The notes under the pieces: model-generated
Told to the model about the DNA's origin: nothing
The model's database searches: none
Seen by the model: the letters and a program-made list of their open reading frames with translations, nothing else
NCBI GenBank assembly: GCA_026395105.1
Contig: JAPLZH010000062.1
Location: 1-14,178 of the forward strand
Length of the DNA stretch: 14,178 nucleotides
Direction: 5' to 3'
From: Candidatus Tayloriibacteriota bacterium
Lineage (GTDB): Bacteria > Patescibacteriota > Minisyncoccia > Phycocordibacterales > PALSA-1337
Position numbers and translations under genes: made by a program
Shown here: positions 1 to 8,011 of the stretch, piece after piece
Layout: each line of letters starts with the position of its first letter
Position numbering within the stretch: position 1 is the first letter of the stretch

Positions 1-108
1 GATAATTTGTACAAGGCATATCAGAAGAAAATGGGATCAAAATCTATCGACACAAAGAAGAAATTAACAACAACAATGGTGTCATTTAAAAGAAGCCCCG
101 TTAGATGA
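1..108 (+). CDS. possible 3' end of an unrecognised gene (partial)
   Basis: Frame 1 is open from the left edge for 35 codons to TGA at 106-108. The peptide is lysine- and threonine-rich and ends in SFKRSPVR. I recognise no family. The other two plus frames close early, which mildly favours this one, but 35 open codons can occur by chance in AT-rich DNA. It would be the only plus-strand gene on the left side of the window and would converge on the secreted-protein gene at 227-796. Confidence 0.25.
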   Translation, partial: DNLYKAYQKKMGSKSIDTKKKLTTTMVSFKRSPVR

Positions 109-111
109 TTT

Positions 112-144
112 GGGTGTCATGGTCATATGAGTTGACATGCACCC
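112..144. repeat. imperfect inverted repeat (hairpin)
   Basis: GGGTG(T)CATG at 112-121 pairs with CATGCACCC at 136-144, with one bulged T and a 14-nt loop. It starts 4 bp after the possible TGA at 106-108. No T-run follows on either strand, so it is at best a weak terminator. Confidence 0.35.
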
Positions 145-160
145 TAGAGGTAAAACAAAG

Positions 161-196
161 TTAAATAAAAAAGACCACGTCGGTTAAACGCGGTCT
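161..196 (-). terminator. intrinsic terminator of the secreted-protein gene
   Basis: On the minus strand AGACC-G-CG pairs with CG-T-GGTCT (192-196 with 172-176, and 189-190 with 178-179, one mismatch, 9-nt loop). It is followed directly by a T-rich tract, the complement of 161-171. It lies about 30 bp after the stop codon at 227. Confidence 0.65.
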
Positions 197-226
197 CTGA
201 GAAAATTCACACTACCCCCCCGCTTA

Positions 227-796
227 TTACAGTTTCAGCTTCTGAATTTGCGCTAGGGTGTTGCTTTTGCAAAAGGTGAATGCGCCGGCTATCGAGGTGT
301 TCACCACTACTGCATTGCTCGCGTCCTTCAAGCAGTAAAGGTGTACCATGCGGTCTGGCTCACCTGATGGGACGGTTTCTTTCGAAAGTTTCTCCATCCG
401 CTCTGAGCCATCCTTCACGACCCCATGGAATACCTCCTCAGTCACCTTCAGGACGGAACTTAGGGTTTCGAGCTGATCCACCACTTTTGGTTTTTCCTTA
501 GTGGTAAAATCATTCCTCGCAATACTCCAAGTTAAGTTCCCAGACAGGATGACGACTCGGTAGAAGTATTCAGACTTCCTCAGTGTCGCGCCGAACTTCG
601 CCTCCTTTTTAATGTCGCTTATCGACTTTTCGATCTGCGACACCGACGGTTTCGGTGCCGGCTTCACTTCGGCCTTTTTAATGCCGAGCTCTGCCTTAAT
701 CTCCTCCGGCGTTTGCGCGCCCGAGGAGGCCACGGTGAACATGGAAAACATGGCGATAAACGCCATAACAACGCTAACAACAATGATCTTCTTCAT
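227..796 (-). CDS. small secreted or membrane-anchored protein of unknown function
   Basis: This encodes 189 residues, and I recognise no family. Residues 1-27 look like a Sec signal peptide: MKK, then a hydrophobic stretch of about 20 residues, then a small-residue ASSGA cleavage region before QTPEE. Residues 40-52 are a Lys/Pro linker (KPAPKP). The remaining ~135 residues are mixed charge and probably helical, with two cysteines (C155, C176) that could form a disulfide outside the cytoplasm. The start is well supported by AAGGA five bases before the ATG, the only clear Shine-Dalgarno sequence before a gene here. It has its own TTGACA promoter (833-862) and a terminator (161-196), so it is a single-gene unit. 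The codons look richer in GC than those of the neighbouring core genes, so recent acquisition is possible. Confidence 0.8.
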   Translation of the reverse strand: MKKIIVVSVVMAFIAMFSMFTVASSGAQTPEEIKAELGIKKAEVKPAPKPSVSQIEKSISDIKKEAKFGATLRKSEYFYRVVILSGNLTWSIARNDFTTKEKPKVVDQLETLSSVLKVTEEVFHGVVKDGSERMEKLSKETVPSGEPDRMVHLYCLKDASNAVVVNTSIAGAFTFCKSNTLAQIQKLKL

Positions 797-832
797 ATTC
801 CTTCAGTACGGTTTTCGGTTGGTTTCGATAAT

Positions 833-862
833 ATACTAGCACACACAGTACTATAATGTCAA
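833..862 (-). promoter_or_regulatory. sigma-70-type promoter of the secreted-protein gene
   Basis: Reading the minus strand: TTGACA (862-857), an 18-bp spacer, then TAGTAT (838-833) preceded by TGC, which gives an extended -10. The expected start is near 826, leaving a leader of about 30 nt with AAGGA just before the ATG at 796. The -35 lies 9 bp outside the left arm of the hairpin element at 872-983. Confidence 0.6.
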
Positions 863-871
863 ACTCCAAGG

Positions 872-983
872 GCAAAACAAAATACGAACATTTAGTAGCC
901 CTTGCGCAGGGCGACGGCCCGAGCAGAGCAAAAACTCAGCAGAGTTTTATGCGTGGCTACTAAATGTTCGTATTTTGTTTTGC
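872..983. repeat. large hairpin element copy 1 (conserved core, unique arms)
   Basis: A perfect 29-bp inverted repeat, 872-900 against 955-983, encloses a 54-nt core (901-954). Inside is a 7-bp stem AAAACTC/GAGTTTT (931-937, 942-948) with loop AGCA (TGCT on the minus strand). Beside it is a GC-rich hairpin GGGC-GACG-GCCC within GCAGGGCGACGGCCCGAG (906-923). On the minus strand the core matches 11461-11514 in 46 of 54 positions, and every difference is in the inner stem. The right arm ends one base from the rpoD stop codon. The arm bases are A-rich on one side and T-rich on the other, so the element could also terminate transcription from either direction. Confidence 0.85.
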
Positions 984-984
984 T

Positions 985-2217
985 CTAGTAATTCTTCAGC
1001 CTATTTATTTTCTCATGCTGCCTAATCTTCTCATGCGCCTTCGCCTCTATTTGTCGTATTCTCTCACGAGTAACTCCAAACTCCTTCCCCACTTCCTCTA
1101 GAGTATGTGTAATACCATCGCTTAATCCATGCCTCATTTCCAAAATCTTTCGCTCTTTTTCTGAAAGTTCATTTAAAATTTCGCGAACTTGATCACGAAG
1201 AATTCTTCGAGATGCCTCCTGATCTGGCATTGGGATTTTATCATCTGGTAAAAAGTCACCGAGAGTAGATCTCTCATCTCCGCTGTCTTCACCGACTGGA
1301 TTCTCTAGGGATATAGTATCCTGATCTATTTTCTCTATCTGATAAACTTTCTCTACATCTAGGCCCATTTCCACGGCTATCTCATCAGGCAAAGGTTCAC
1401 GTCCGAGATCCTGAGAAAGTCGGCGAACTATTTGTTTATACTTCGCTATAGTCTCCACCATGTGAACTGGAATTCTTATAGTCCTCGACTGATCCGCTAA
1501 AGCACGCGTAATAGCCTGACGAATCCACCATGTGGCATAAGTAGAAAACTTATAACCCTTTGTCCAGTCGAATTTATCCACCGCCTTAAAGAGACCGAGG
1601 TTTCCTTCCTGTATTAAATCGAGCAAAGTTAAATCAGGAGATCGTCCGACATACTTTTTTGCGATAGACACCACCAAGCGAAGGTTCGCCTTTGCCAAAA
1701 GTCCCTTTGCCTCTGTATCACCCTTTTCGATTCTTCTAGCGAGCTCCTTCTCTTCATTCGCAGAAACTAGCGGATACTGACCGATTTCCTTCAAATACAT
1801 CTGAATAGAGTCATATGAAGAATCACTCTTCGAGCCGTAAGTAGACTTCTTCGCTGCGTCTTCTGCTTCCATGTCGAGCAGTCCTCCGCCTTCTAAAACG
1901 TCTATGCCTGTCGTCGTGAATCTAGAATAAAGCTCATCGAGGAACATTATATCCGTCTCAATGTTTGGGAATTCCTTTAAAATCTCATCATAAGTAACGA
2001 AGCCTCTTTCACGGCCCTTTGCTAAGAGCCTTTCTGAACGCACCTCGAAATCCTTCTTATGATTCGCACCTCTGGTCGAGGCAAAGCCCTTCGCACCCTT
2101 CTCCGGCTTTCCTGCCTTTTTTGTCTTTGGTAAAACCATCTTTTTCGATGCCTTTACAACCTTCTTTTTGCCTACTTTCACCGCCTTCTTCTTTAAAAGT
2201 TTTTTAGTTTTTTTCAT
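985..2217 (-). CDS. rpoD: primary RNA polymerase sigma factor (RpoD/SigA)
   Basis: This is the housekeeping sigma-70 factor that directs RNA polymerase to -10/-35 promoters. It has 410 residues. Residues 1-44 are an extremely lysine-rich tail. A short region 1.1-like segment lies at about 68-108. Region 1.2 is at about 135-167 (DSIQMYLKEIGQYPLVS). Region 2 spans about 170-247, with the core-binding and melting motif DLIQEGNLGLFKAVDKFDW and the -10 recognition helix YATWWIRQAITRAL. Region 3 is about 250-330. Region 4 is about 345-405, with the -35 helix TLEEVGKEFGVTRERIRQIE. It is shorter than E. coli RpoD because the non-conserved insert is missing. It lies 67 bp downstream of dnaG, behind a hairpin (2233-2253) and a T-rich tract. 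There is no Shine-Dalgarno sequence before the ATG. The hairpin element at 872-983 follows its stop. Confidence 0.97.
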   Translation of the reverse strand: MKKTKKLLKKKAVKVGKKKVVKASKKMVLPKTKKAGKPEKGAKGFASTRGANHKKDFEVRSERLLAKGRERGFVTYDEILKEFPNIETDIMFLDELYSRFTTTGIDVLEGGGLLDMEAEDAAKKSTYGSKSDSSYDSIQMYLKEIGQYPLVSANEEKELARRIEKGDTEAKGLLAKANLRLVVSIAKKYVGRSPDLTLLDLIQEGNLGLFKAVDKFDWTKGYKFSTYATWWIRQAITRALADQSRTIRIPVHMVETIAKYKQIVRRLSQDLGREPLPDEIAVEMGLDVEKVYQIEKIDQDTISLENPVGEDSGDERSTLGDFLPDDKIPMPDQEASRRILRDQVREILNELSEKERKILEMRHGLSDGITHTLEEVGKEFGVTRERIRQIEAKAHEKIRQHEKINRLKNY

Positions 2218-2220
2218 ATA

Positions 2221-2253
2221 AAAATAAAATTTGGGTCGTGTTATTCACGACTC
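2221..2253 (-). terminator. hairpin plus T-rich tract between dnaG and rpoD
   Basis: GTCGTG (2235-2240) pairs with CACGAC (2246-2251) around a 5-nt loop. On the minus strand it is followed by AAATTTTATTTTTAT, which runs straight into the rpoD ATG at 2217. It looks like the dnaG terminator, but being only about 15 nt before rpoD it could instead attenuate or partly mask rpoD. Confidence 0.6.
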
Positions 2254-2284
2254 ATATTACCTTAATTTTAAACAAAATCAAGAC

Positions 2285-4105
2285 CTATTGTTTTTTAATC
2301 ACACGGCGCTTTTGGGCTATTTCCTCAAGCTTTTTTGTGATTTCCTGGCAGGCTACTAAGAGCTCCTTTGCCAAGGATTCGTTCTTACTACGCTCAGCCT
2401 GTACGATTTCTTTCATTACCTCGGCAAAGCGCCTTTTTAGGACGTCTTCTTCGAGCGCCATTAAAAGCTCCTCTGAATCCTCTTCTAAATTAGCCGAACC
2501 GCTATAATACGCCTCAGCCTCAAAAGCGGCATCACTTAAAATGCCAGAAATATTTTTTTCTAAAACTTCATAATCTTCACCGACCGCTTTAGCGATTCCC
2601 TTTTTAAACTTCTCTATATCCACTTTCCTTTTATCAGAATCAGCTGGGAGCAAAGTCTGCCAGCAAATCATACCGATAGCTTTTACGAGCAAAGAGTCCT
2701 TTCTAGATGGAGCATTCGTGGAAGCTACTGGACGAGTATTTCTTCTTTGCTCTAAAAAGCGTGGTGCCTGCATTCCCTCTTTTTTTGCAAATTTTTCTGC
2801 AGACTGACGCTGGGCGAACTTTTTCACATCCGCACCGAGTGCCTCTTCGCTAATCCCTGTCTTCTCTTTAATTATTTTTATAAAATGCGCCTGCTCTGTA
2901 GTCCTGTCTAGGCGTGAGACTAAAGGCAAAACTCTCTCTGAAACCATGCGGGCCACCCTTCTCTCATCCGGTGCAGTTTTAATGACCATCTCCAGAACGA
3001 ATTCTATAACATGATTCGCATTCTTTAAGGCATTCTTCCAGATTTCCACGTCTTTTAAAATAGCATCTGCGGGATCAAGTCCATCCGGAAGGCTAGCTAT
3101 CTTCACATCCATTCCGAGCGAAAGGGCTATTTCAGCACTTCTTTCGGCAGCTTTTTGCCCTGCCTCGTCGGCATCGTAGACGAAGATAATGTTATTCGAA
3201 AGTCGGCGAATAATTCCGAAATTATTCACAGCCTCATCCTTATTCGTCACAGAATCAGTGAGTGCTGTTCCTGAACCTGCCACTATGTTTTTATATCCCG
3301 CCTGATGGCAAAGAATTAAATCCATTTGCCCTTCTACGAAGACTGAATAGCCTTTCTGGCGAATGGCAGATTTTGCTTTATCGATTCCATAAAGTATATT
3401 TGCTTTAATAAAAAGCGGAGTCTCTGGACTATTTAAATATTTCGCAGACTGTTCATCCTCGACTAATATTCTTCCAGTAAAAGCTATCACGCGTCCCCCG
3501 CTGTCGAAAATCGGGAAAATTATTCGGCCTCGGAAACGGTCATAATACCCTTTTCCGCTCTCAGCCATCTTTGCCAAACCAGCTTTTTCTATGAGGGCAT
3601 CAGAGTAACCTTTAGAGCGCAGATATGTATGAAGCGTTCGCCATTCGCTAAGTGCTAGGCCGAGACGAAACTCCTTAATAGTTTCTGGCTTTAGTCCGCG
3701 CTTCACGAGATATGCATTCGCATCCTTTGCCCCCTCTAAATTCTTTTCGAAAAACTTCGTGGACTCCTCCATGATTTCATAAAGCTTTTCCTTTTCATCT
3801 ACTACTCCGCGCTCTTCACGGGACCAGACTATTTCTACTCCTGCTTTATCTGCGAGCACTTTTAATGCACCTTTAAAATCGAGGCCTTCGAACTGCTCAA
3901 CGAATGAAAAGATGTCGCCCTTTGCTCCGCATCCGAAACAGTAGTATGTGCCACGGTCTGGCGAGACGAAAAATGACGGAGTCTTTTCATTATGAAATGG
4001 ACATTTTCCTTTTAAGCTATTCCCAGCTTTATTAAGTTCGACATATGCGCCGATAACATCAGCTACATTCAGGCGGGATTTAATTTGTTCGACGGTCGTG
4101 GACAT
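2285..4105 (-). CDS. dnaG: DNA primase
   Basis: DnaG makes RNA primers for the replicative polymerase at the fork. It has 606 residues, a normal size for the family. The N-terminal zinc-binding domain has C35, H38, C56 and C59 (CPFHNEKTPSFFVSPDR then CFGCG). The catalytic core and TOPRIM fold span about 110-350: E258 in VFVEGQMD, then IIFVYDADEAG (D311, D313) as the metal-binding acidic residues. The C-terminal part (about 430-606) is lysine/glutamate-rich and likely the helicase-interaction domain; it ends in a basic tail. The start MSTTVEQIKSRLNVADVI is the usual DnaG beginning. A possible -10 (TATATA, 4119-4114) lies about 9 nt before the ATG, suggesting a very short leader. It sits between rpoC and rpoD, a grouping like the bacterial macromolecular-synthesis operon. 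Confidence 0.97.
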   Translation of the reverse strand: MSTTVEQIKSRLNVADVIGAYVELNKAGNSLKGKCPFHNEKTPSFFVSPDRGTYYCFGCGAKGDIFSFVEQFEGLDFKGALKVLADKAGVEIVWSREERGVVDEKEKLYEIMEESTKFFEKNLEGAKDANAYLVKRGLKPETIKEFRLGLALSEWRTLHTYLRSKGYSDALIEKAGLAKMAESGKGYYDRFRGRIIFPIFDSGGRVIAFTGRILVEDEQSAKYLNSPETPLFIKANILYGIDKAKSAIRQKGYSVFVEGQMDLILCHQAGYKNIVAGSGTALTDSVTNKDEAVNNFGIIRRLSNNIIFVYDADEAGQKAAERSAEIALSLGMDVKIASLPDGLDPADAILKDVEIWKNALKNANHVIEFVLEMVIKTAPDERRVARMVSERVLPLVSRLDRTTEQAHFIKIIKEKTGISEEALGADVKKFAQRQSAEKFAKKEGMQAPRFLEQRRNTRPVASTNAPSRKDSLLVKAIGMICWQTLLPADSDKRKVDIEKFKKGIAKAVGEDYEVLEKNISGILSDAAFEAEAYYSGSANLEEDSEELLMALEEDVLKRRFAEVMKEIVQAERSKNESLAKELLVACQEITKKLEEIAQKRRVIKKQ

Positions 4106-4192
4106 AAGACAAGTATATACTAAAAATTAAAAACATTGAAAAAATAATACACCGTATCACGCCCTACCACGCAGTAAGGATTAACCACATAT

Positions 4193-4307
4193 ATCAAAAA
4201 TAAAATGACAGTTTGGAGGGGGCTCCGCAGGGCGAAGAGCCCGAGGACTGGACAAATTTTCAGCAGAAAATTTGTGTACCCCTCCAAACTGTCATTTTAT
4301 TTTTGAT
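4193..4307. repeat. large hairpin element copy 2 (conserved core, unique arms)
   Basis: A perfect 29-bp inverted repeat, 4193-4221 against 4279-4307, has arms unrelated to copies 1 and 3. Inside is a perfect 10-bp stem ACAAATTTTC/GAAAATTTGT (4252-4261, 4266-4275) with loop AGCA (TGCT on the minus strand). The GC hairpin GCAGGGCGAAGAGCCCGAG is at 4227-4245. It has the same orientation as copy 1. It sits 15 bp after the rpoC stop and about 87 bp before dnaG. The arm bases are A5TA4 on one side and T4AT5 on the other, as in a bidirectional intrinsic terminator. Confidence 0.85.
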
Positions 4308-4322
4308 TTACCTTTTTACTAC

Positions 4323-7300
4323 TTACGCTGTATATTCCTCTAATTTCGGCCTTATCGCCTCTATCATCTCATATTTCTTACTTCCCTTAAATCCAGTACC
4401 TGCAGGAATAAGTCTACCGATAATAACGTTTTCCATTAGGCCTAGAAGCTTATCTTCACTTCCACGACATGCGCTAGTGATAAGAATACGTGTAGTGTGC
4501 TGGAATGATGCAGCGGCTAAGAAACTCTTTCGAGCGAGAGATACTTCAGTGATACCCATAACTACTGGCTCACCCTTCGCCTCCTCTAATCCGAGTGCCT
4601 TAACGCGTGCATTTTCTTCATCTAGTATGTACTGATCGACGATTTCTCCGATAGTAAGAGTAGTAGCTCCTGCTTCCTTAATCTTACGTCTAGAGAACAT
4701 CTGACGAACGATAACTTCGATGTGTTTTCTAGAAACCGTCTCTCCCTGAAGTTCGTAAATCTTACTTACTTCACGAATAACGTATTCTCGAGCGCGCTCC
4801 TTTCCTGCATATTTGAATAATTCATCTACATCTACTGATCCATCAGTTAGAATATCTCCCTTCTTCACTCTATCACCCACCTTAACGAGAGGCATTCTTC
4901 TAAAGTTTACTGTGTATTCCACTTCTGACTTTTTGCCTTTGCCCTTATCATCTATTTCCGGCAAAACGACTATAGTCTTTTCCTTCACTTCGTCTTTAAT
5001 AAGAGAAACTACTCCATCTACTGTACAAACGACAGCTGGATTCTTCGGTCCTCTCTTTTCAAAGATTTCCTCCACTCGAGGCAAACCTGAAGTGATGTCT
5101 CCACCGACTGATGCTGTACCTCCTGAGTGGAAAGTACGCATTGTTAGCTGAGTACCTGGCTCTCCGATAGCCTGAGCCGCTACAGTTCCCACAGCCTCTC
5201 CTAGGTCTATCATTTTATTCTTTCCTAGGTCTAGTCCATAGCAAAGTGAACAAACTCCCTTTGAACTCTTACATGATAGTGGTGAGCGAACGATAACTTC
5301 CATAACTCCACTCTCTTCCACCTTCTGAGCATCCTGCTTTGAGAGCAAATGACCCTTCTTAAATACAGTTTCGCCCTTAGAATCTACGACGTCAGATGCT
5401 AGAACTCTTCCACGAATATTCTTCGAAAGTGAAATGTCTATACCTGATGCTGTTTCTTTCTTAATAGTGATTCCATCCTTCGTACCACAGTCATTTTCTG
5501 TAATAACCACATCCTGTGCGACGACGAATAGTTTTCTCGTGAGGTAACCGGCCTTTGCAGTGTTTAAAGCCGTATCTGAAAGACCCTTACGTGCACCGTG
5601 AGTAGTAATGAAGTATTCGATAGGTGTTAGACCTTCCTTTGAACATGATAGAATCGGATGTTCGATAGTCTCTCCAGATGTGCTTGAGATCAAACCTTTC
5701 ATTCCGGCCATCTGTGTAATCTGAGCGAGCGATCCTCTAGCTCCTGAAGTCACCATGTCGTAAACGGATCCCATCTTATCTAGTGTTGCAGGGATTAATT
5801 TTTCAACTTCTCCCTTTGCCTTATGCCAGATTTCGATATTTTTTCTCACTCTTTCCTCTTCAGTTAGCAAACCTTCGTGGAAATAATGCATAACCTGATC
5901 AGAAAGCTTCTTTGCCTTTTCTATAACATCCTTCTTTCCTGCTGGAATCTTAATATCATCAATACCCCAAGTAGTACCTGAGACTGTTGTGTATTTGAAA
6001 CCGAAAGATTTAATGCTGTCTAATGTAGCTGGAAGATTTTCAATTCCATATCTATTAATTAAATCGTCGATTAGAGCTGAAAGCTTCTTTCTGTCTATCT
6101 CTTTATTAATGAATGGATAATCTGCTGGAAGAGATTCGTTAAAGAGTATGCGTCCTAGAGTAGTTTCGAAAACCTGACCATTAAATTCTCTGAATTTTGG
6201 TGATTCAGGAGGAAGCATTTTTATCTTTGCTCTGAAAGTAATCTGACCGTAATCACGAGCGAGTATAGCATCTGCTGGTGTGGCAAAGATAGAATTTTCT
6301 CCGATCTCTCCTTCTACTGTCTTCGTCATCCAGAAACATCCGAGAACGATATCAAGTAATTTACTAATAACTGTAGGATCTCCATTTCCTGGCTTTAGAA
6401 TGTTTTTATCTGCCGCCATGACTTCCTTCGCCTCCATCTGAGCTTCTACGCCTAGTGGAACGTGAACGGCCATCTGGTCACCGTCGAAGTCTGCGTTAAA
6501 GGCAGTACATACGAGTGGATGAACCTGAATAGCGTTACCTTCTATAAGGGTCGGCTTAAAGGCCTGAATACCCAGTCTGTGCAAAGTAGGAGCACGGTTT
6601 AGGAGAACGTATTTATCTTTAATAACATCTTCGAGAATTGCCCATACTTCAGGTATGCCGTCGTCTATGAGACGTCCTGCACCACGAATGTTAAAGGCTA
6701 GCTCCTTAGTTAGAAGTCCATTAATGACAAATGGTCTGAATAGCTCTAGTGCCATGTGCTTAGGTAGTCCACACTGGTCTAGATGAAGATCAGGACCGAC
6801 GACGATCACAGAACGTCCTGAATAGTCCACACGCTTACCGAGAAGGTTCTGACGGAAGAGACCTCTTTTGCCTTTTAGATTATCTGAAAGTGACTTTAGA
6901 TCACGCTTAGCCGCTGCAGTAGCTGAAGAGAAAGCGGAATTTCCCTGGCGAATAGAATTGTCGATCAAAGCATCTACTGCTTCCTGAAGAATTCTCTTTT
7001 CATTTCTTAAGATAACATCCGGAGCGCTGATTTCGCGAAGCTTTTGCAAACGATTATTTCTATTAATAACACGTCTGTAAAGGTCATTCACATCTGATGT
7101 GGCGTAACGGCCACCATCGAGGGGGACCATTGGGCGAATGCCTGGAGGTATAACTGGAATTCTAGTTAAGAACATCCACTCTGGGCGAATACTCGAAGCA
7201 TTCATAGCCTTAATAAGTGATAAACGCTTATTTAGCTTTTCAGAATCTGCTGCACTAGCAGTTTCGAGTGCTGCTTCTAGCTCAGTCTCGAGTGCTCGCA

Positions 7301-7988
7301 TATCCAAATCCTTTAGGATATTAAAGATAGCTTCTGCACCGATTCCAGCTTCGAAAAGTGATCCGTATTTTAATGAGAATTTATGATATTTAACTTCGTC
7401 TAGAACTAGTCCTTCCATAAGGTCTTCGATCTCCTGCTTTGCCTGAACCATAAGTTCCTTCAATGCTTCTTTAGTCTTTTCATCCTGTGCATTCTTTACT
7501 TTATTCTTAAATTCGCTTTCTAGCTCCTTTAGGAATTTTTCTTTTTCTGCATGATGGACCTTTGTAACTATATATCCGGCAAAGTAAATAACCTTTTCGA
7601 GGTCCGGCATGGACATACCCATGATAAGACCTATTCGGGACGGCATACTTCTTAAGAACCAGATATGTGATACAGGTGTCGCTAATTCTATATGACCCAT
7701 TCTCTCACGGCGAACTATGGAGCGCGTGATTTCTACTCCGCACTTTTCACAAACTATACCCTTATAGCGAATACCTCTGTACTTTCCACAGTAACATTCA
7801 TAATCCTTATCTGGACCGAATATCTTTTCATCGAATAGACCGCTTTTTTCAGAGCGCTGAGTTCTGTAGTTAATAGTCTCCGGCTTTGTAACTTCACCGT
7901 AGGACCATTCTAGGATTTTATCCGGTGATGCCACTTTTAGTGTGACTGCATCGAAATCCTGGGTATCAATTTTTTTATGTTTAAACAT
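4323..7988 (-). CDS. rpoC: RNA polymerase subunit beta'
   Basis: This is the largest RNA polymerase subunit, carrying half of the active-site cleft. It has 1221 residues and is compact compared with about 1400 in E. coli. The N-terminal zinc ribbon is C65, C67, C80 and C83 (CYCGK...VCEKC). The catalytic magnesium motif NADFDGDQ is at 498-505, with D500, D502 and D504 intact. The bridge-helix and trigger-loop region is present (MAGMKGLISS...FITTHGARKGLSDTALNTAKAGYLTRKL). A second zinc site is the CGTKDG cysteine with CKSSKGVCSLC. The C-terminal end includes GEAVGTVAAQAIGEPGTQLTMRTFH. The gap to rpoB upstream is 23 bp, so the two are co-transcribed. No Shine-Dalgarno sequence precedes the ATG; MFKHKKIDTQDFDAV is a normal RpoC beginning. 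Hairpin element copy 2 lies after the stop. Confidence 0.98.
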   Translation of the reverse strand: MFKHKKIDTQDFDAVTLKVASPDKILEWSYGEVTKPETINYRTQRSEKSGLFDEKIFGPDKDYECYCGKYRGIRYKGIVCEKCGVEITRSIVRRERMGHIELATPVSHIWFLRSMPSRIGLIMGMSMPDLEKVIYFAGYIVTKVHHAEKEKFLKELESEFKNKVKNAQDEKTKEALKELMVQAKQEIEDLMEGLVLDEVKYHKFSLKYGSLFEAGIGAEAIFNILKDLDMRALETELEAALETASAADSEKLNKRLSLIKAMNASSIRPEWMFLTRIPVIPPGIRPMVPLDGGRYATSDVNDLYRRVINRNNRLQKLREISAPDVILRNEKRILQEAVDALIDNSIRQGNSAFSSATAAAKRDLKSLSDNLKGKRGLFRQNLLGKRVDYSGRSVIVVGPDLHLDQCGLPKHMALELFRPFVINGLLTKELAFNIRGAGRLIDDGIPEVWAILEDVIKDKYVLLNRAPTLHRLGIQAFKPTLIEGNAIQVHPLVCTAFNADFDGDQMAVHVPLGVEAQMEAKEVMAADKNILKPGNGDPTVISKLLDIVLGCFWMTKTVEGEIGENSIFATPADAILARDYGQITFRAKIKMLPPESPKFREFNGQVFETTLGRILFNESLPADYPFINKEIDRKKLSALIDDLINRYGIENLPATLDSIKSFGFKYTTVSGTTWGIDDIKIPAGKKDVIEKAKKLSDQVMHYFHEGLLTEEERVRKNIEIWHKAKGEVEKLIPATLDKMGSVYDMVTSGARGSLAQITQMAGMKGLISSTSGETIEHPILSCSKEGLTPIEYFITTHGARKGLSDTALNTAKAGYLTRKLFVVAQDVVITENDCGTKDGITIKKETASGIDISLSKNIRGRVLASDVVDSKGETVFKKGHLLSKQDAQKVEESGVMEVIVRSPLSCKSSKGVCSLCYGLDLGKNKMIDLGEAVGTVAAQAIGEPGTQLTMRTFHSGGTASVGGDITSGLPRVEEIFEKRGPKNPAVVCTVDGVVSLIKDEVKEKTIVVLPEIDDKGKGKKSEVEYTVNFRRMPLVKVGDRVKKGDILTDGSVDVDELFKYAGKERAREYVIREVSKIYELQGETVSRKHIEVIVRQMFSRRKIKEAGATTLTIGEIVDQYILDEENARVKALGLEEAKGEPVVMGITEVSLARKSFLAAASFQHTTRILITSACRGSEDKLLGLMENVIIGRLIPAGTGFKGSKKYEMIEAIRPKLEEYTA

Positions 7989-8011
7989 ATAGATAGATTT
8001 CTACGGTTAAA

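Noticed and set aside
132..137. TTGACA on the plus strand as a promoter
   Set aside because: No -10-like hexamer occurs at 16-19 bp, and no plus-strand gene follows.
215..221. C7 run as another possible phase-variable tract
   Set aside because: It lies just past the stop codon of the secreted-protein gene, outside any coding frame, so length changes would have no evident effect.
280..839. Plus-strand open frames opposite the secreted-protein gene
   Set aside because: The minus-strand gene has a signal peptide, SD, promoter and terminator; the plus frames have none.
4213..5151. Plus-strand open frames inside rpoC, and similar ones in rpoD, dnaG and rpoB
   Set aside because: They are antisense to strongly conserved core genes, with no start signals and no recognisable product.
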